23,303 nucleotides of DNA from an uncultured Coriobacteriaceae bacterium. GTDB lineage: Bacteria > Actinomycetota > Coriobacteriia > Coriobacteriales > Eggerthellaceae. Under the pieces are notes generated by a model, which was given only the letters and a program-made list of their open reading frames with translations, did not search any database and was not told the DNA's origin. Shown one piece after another: positions 23,205-23,303 of the stretch (position 1 is the stretch's first letter; each line of letters opens with the position of its first letter). The DNA lies in the NCBI GenBank assembly GCA_900552365.1, contig URZP01000013.1, forward strand, positions 1 to 23,303, in the 5' to 3' direction. The translations under genes and the position numbers were made by a program.

Positions 23205-23303
23205 GCACCCCACGGCCAAAAACAGCAGGCGGCATCCCCTCATGACCGCCAATTCGCCCACAATGCCGTTCGGCGGCGGCGCGAAACCGCTCGGAAAAGC
23301 GGG

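Noticed and set aside
23242..23303. Plus-strand ATG frame (MTANSPTMPFGGGAKPLGKA) running off the right edge
   Set aside because: Only about 20 codons are visible, there is no Shine-Dalgarno site and no recognisable motif, so it cannot be called.

Overview
The window looks like chromosomal core sequence from a GC-rich, Gram-positive anaerobe of the actinobacterial class Coriobacteriia, probably the Eggerthellaceae. The clues are the family II pyrophosphatase with a CBS-domain insert and no DRTGG domain (a form known from Eggerthella lenta and some Clostridia), actinobacterial-style ribosomal proteins, RF1 and PcrA sequences, and a two-gene FtsX-type exporter with a very long coiled coil. This placement is inferred from protein character; no database was searched. 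Sixteen complete protein genes and one truncated at the left edge are supported. All but one are on the minus strand, so transcription runs mostly from right to left.

From right to left (5' to 3' for most genes): an AzgA-type purine permease (21744-23066) and thioredoxin reductase trxB (20671-21603), each followed by an intrinsic terminator; the release-factor pair prfA-prmC (18427-20549), where RF1 is followed 2 nt later by the methyltransferase that modifies its GGQ glutamine; the only plus-strand gene, a PiT phosphate permease (17305-18354), which shares a bidirectional terminator with prmC; phosphoserine aminotransferase serC, divergent from it (15829-16911); helicase pcrA (13225-15600); the CBS-pyrophosphatase (11743-13110); then one translation operon rpsL-rpsG-fusA-rpsJ-rplC-rplD-rplW (6291-11255). 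That operon is closed by a strong terminator directly after rplW, so the usual rplB-rpsS continuation is missing and there is no tuf between fusA and rpsJ. Beyond it lie an ABC ATPase/permease pair (2174-6164) and a tightly coupled pair made of a trigger-factor-like chaperone and a lipid/diacylglycerol kinase (1-2091, kinase cut by the window edge).

The most interesting non-coding signal is in the 393-bp serC/pit divergent region. Four plus-strand hexamers of the TTTACA type lie exactly 11 bp apart just upstream of pit. Three more lie exactly 11 bp apart on the minus strand about 55 bp away, facing serC. This is the architecture of PhoP/PhoB (OmpR-family) operators, placed in front of a phosphate transporter. 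The second notable observation is in rpsL. Codon 88 reads AGG (Arg) where Lys is usual, which is the classical streptomycin-resistance substitution, and it is the only Arg codon in the gene that is not CGC or CGT. Other points are a 29-codon candidate leader ORF in the str-operon leader, a trigger-factor-like protein with a degenerate ribosome-docking signature, a 14-bp perfect palindrome inside a candidate prfA promoter, and tandem hairpins between azgA and trxB. No mobile element, CRISPR array, tRNA or rRNA was seen.
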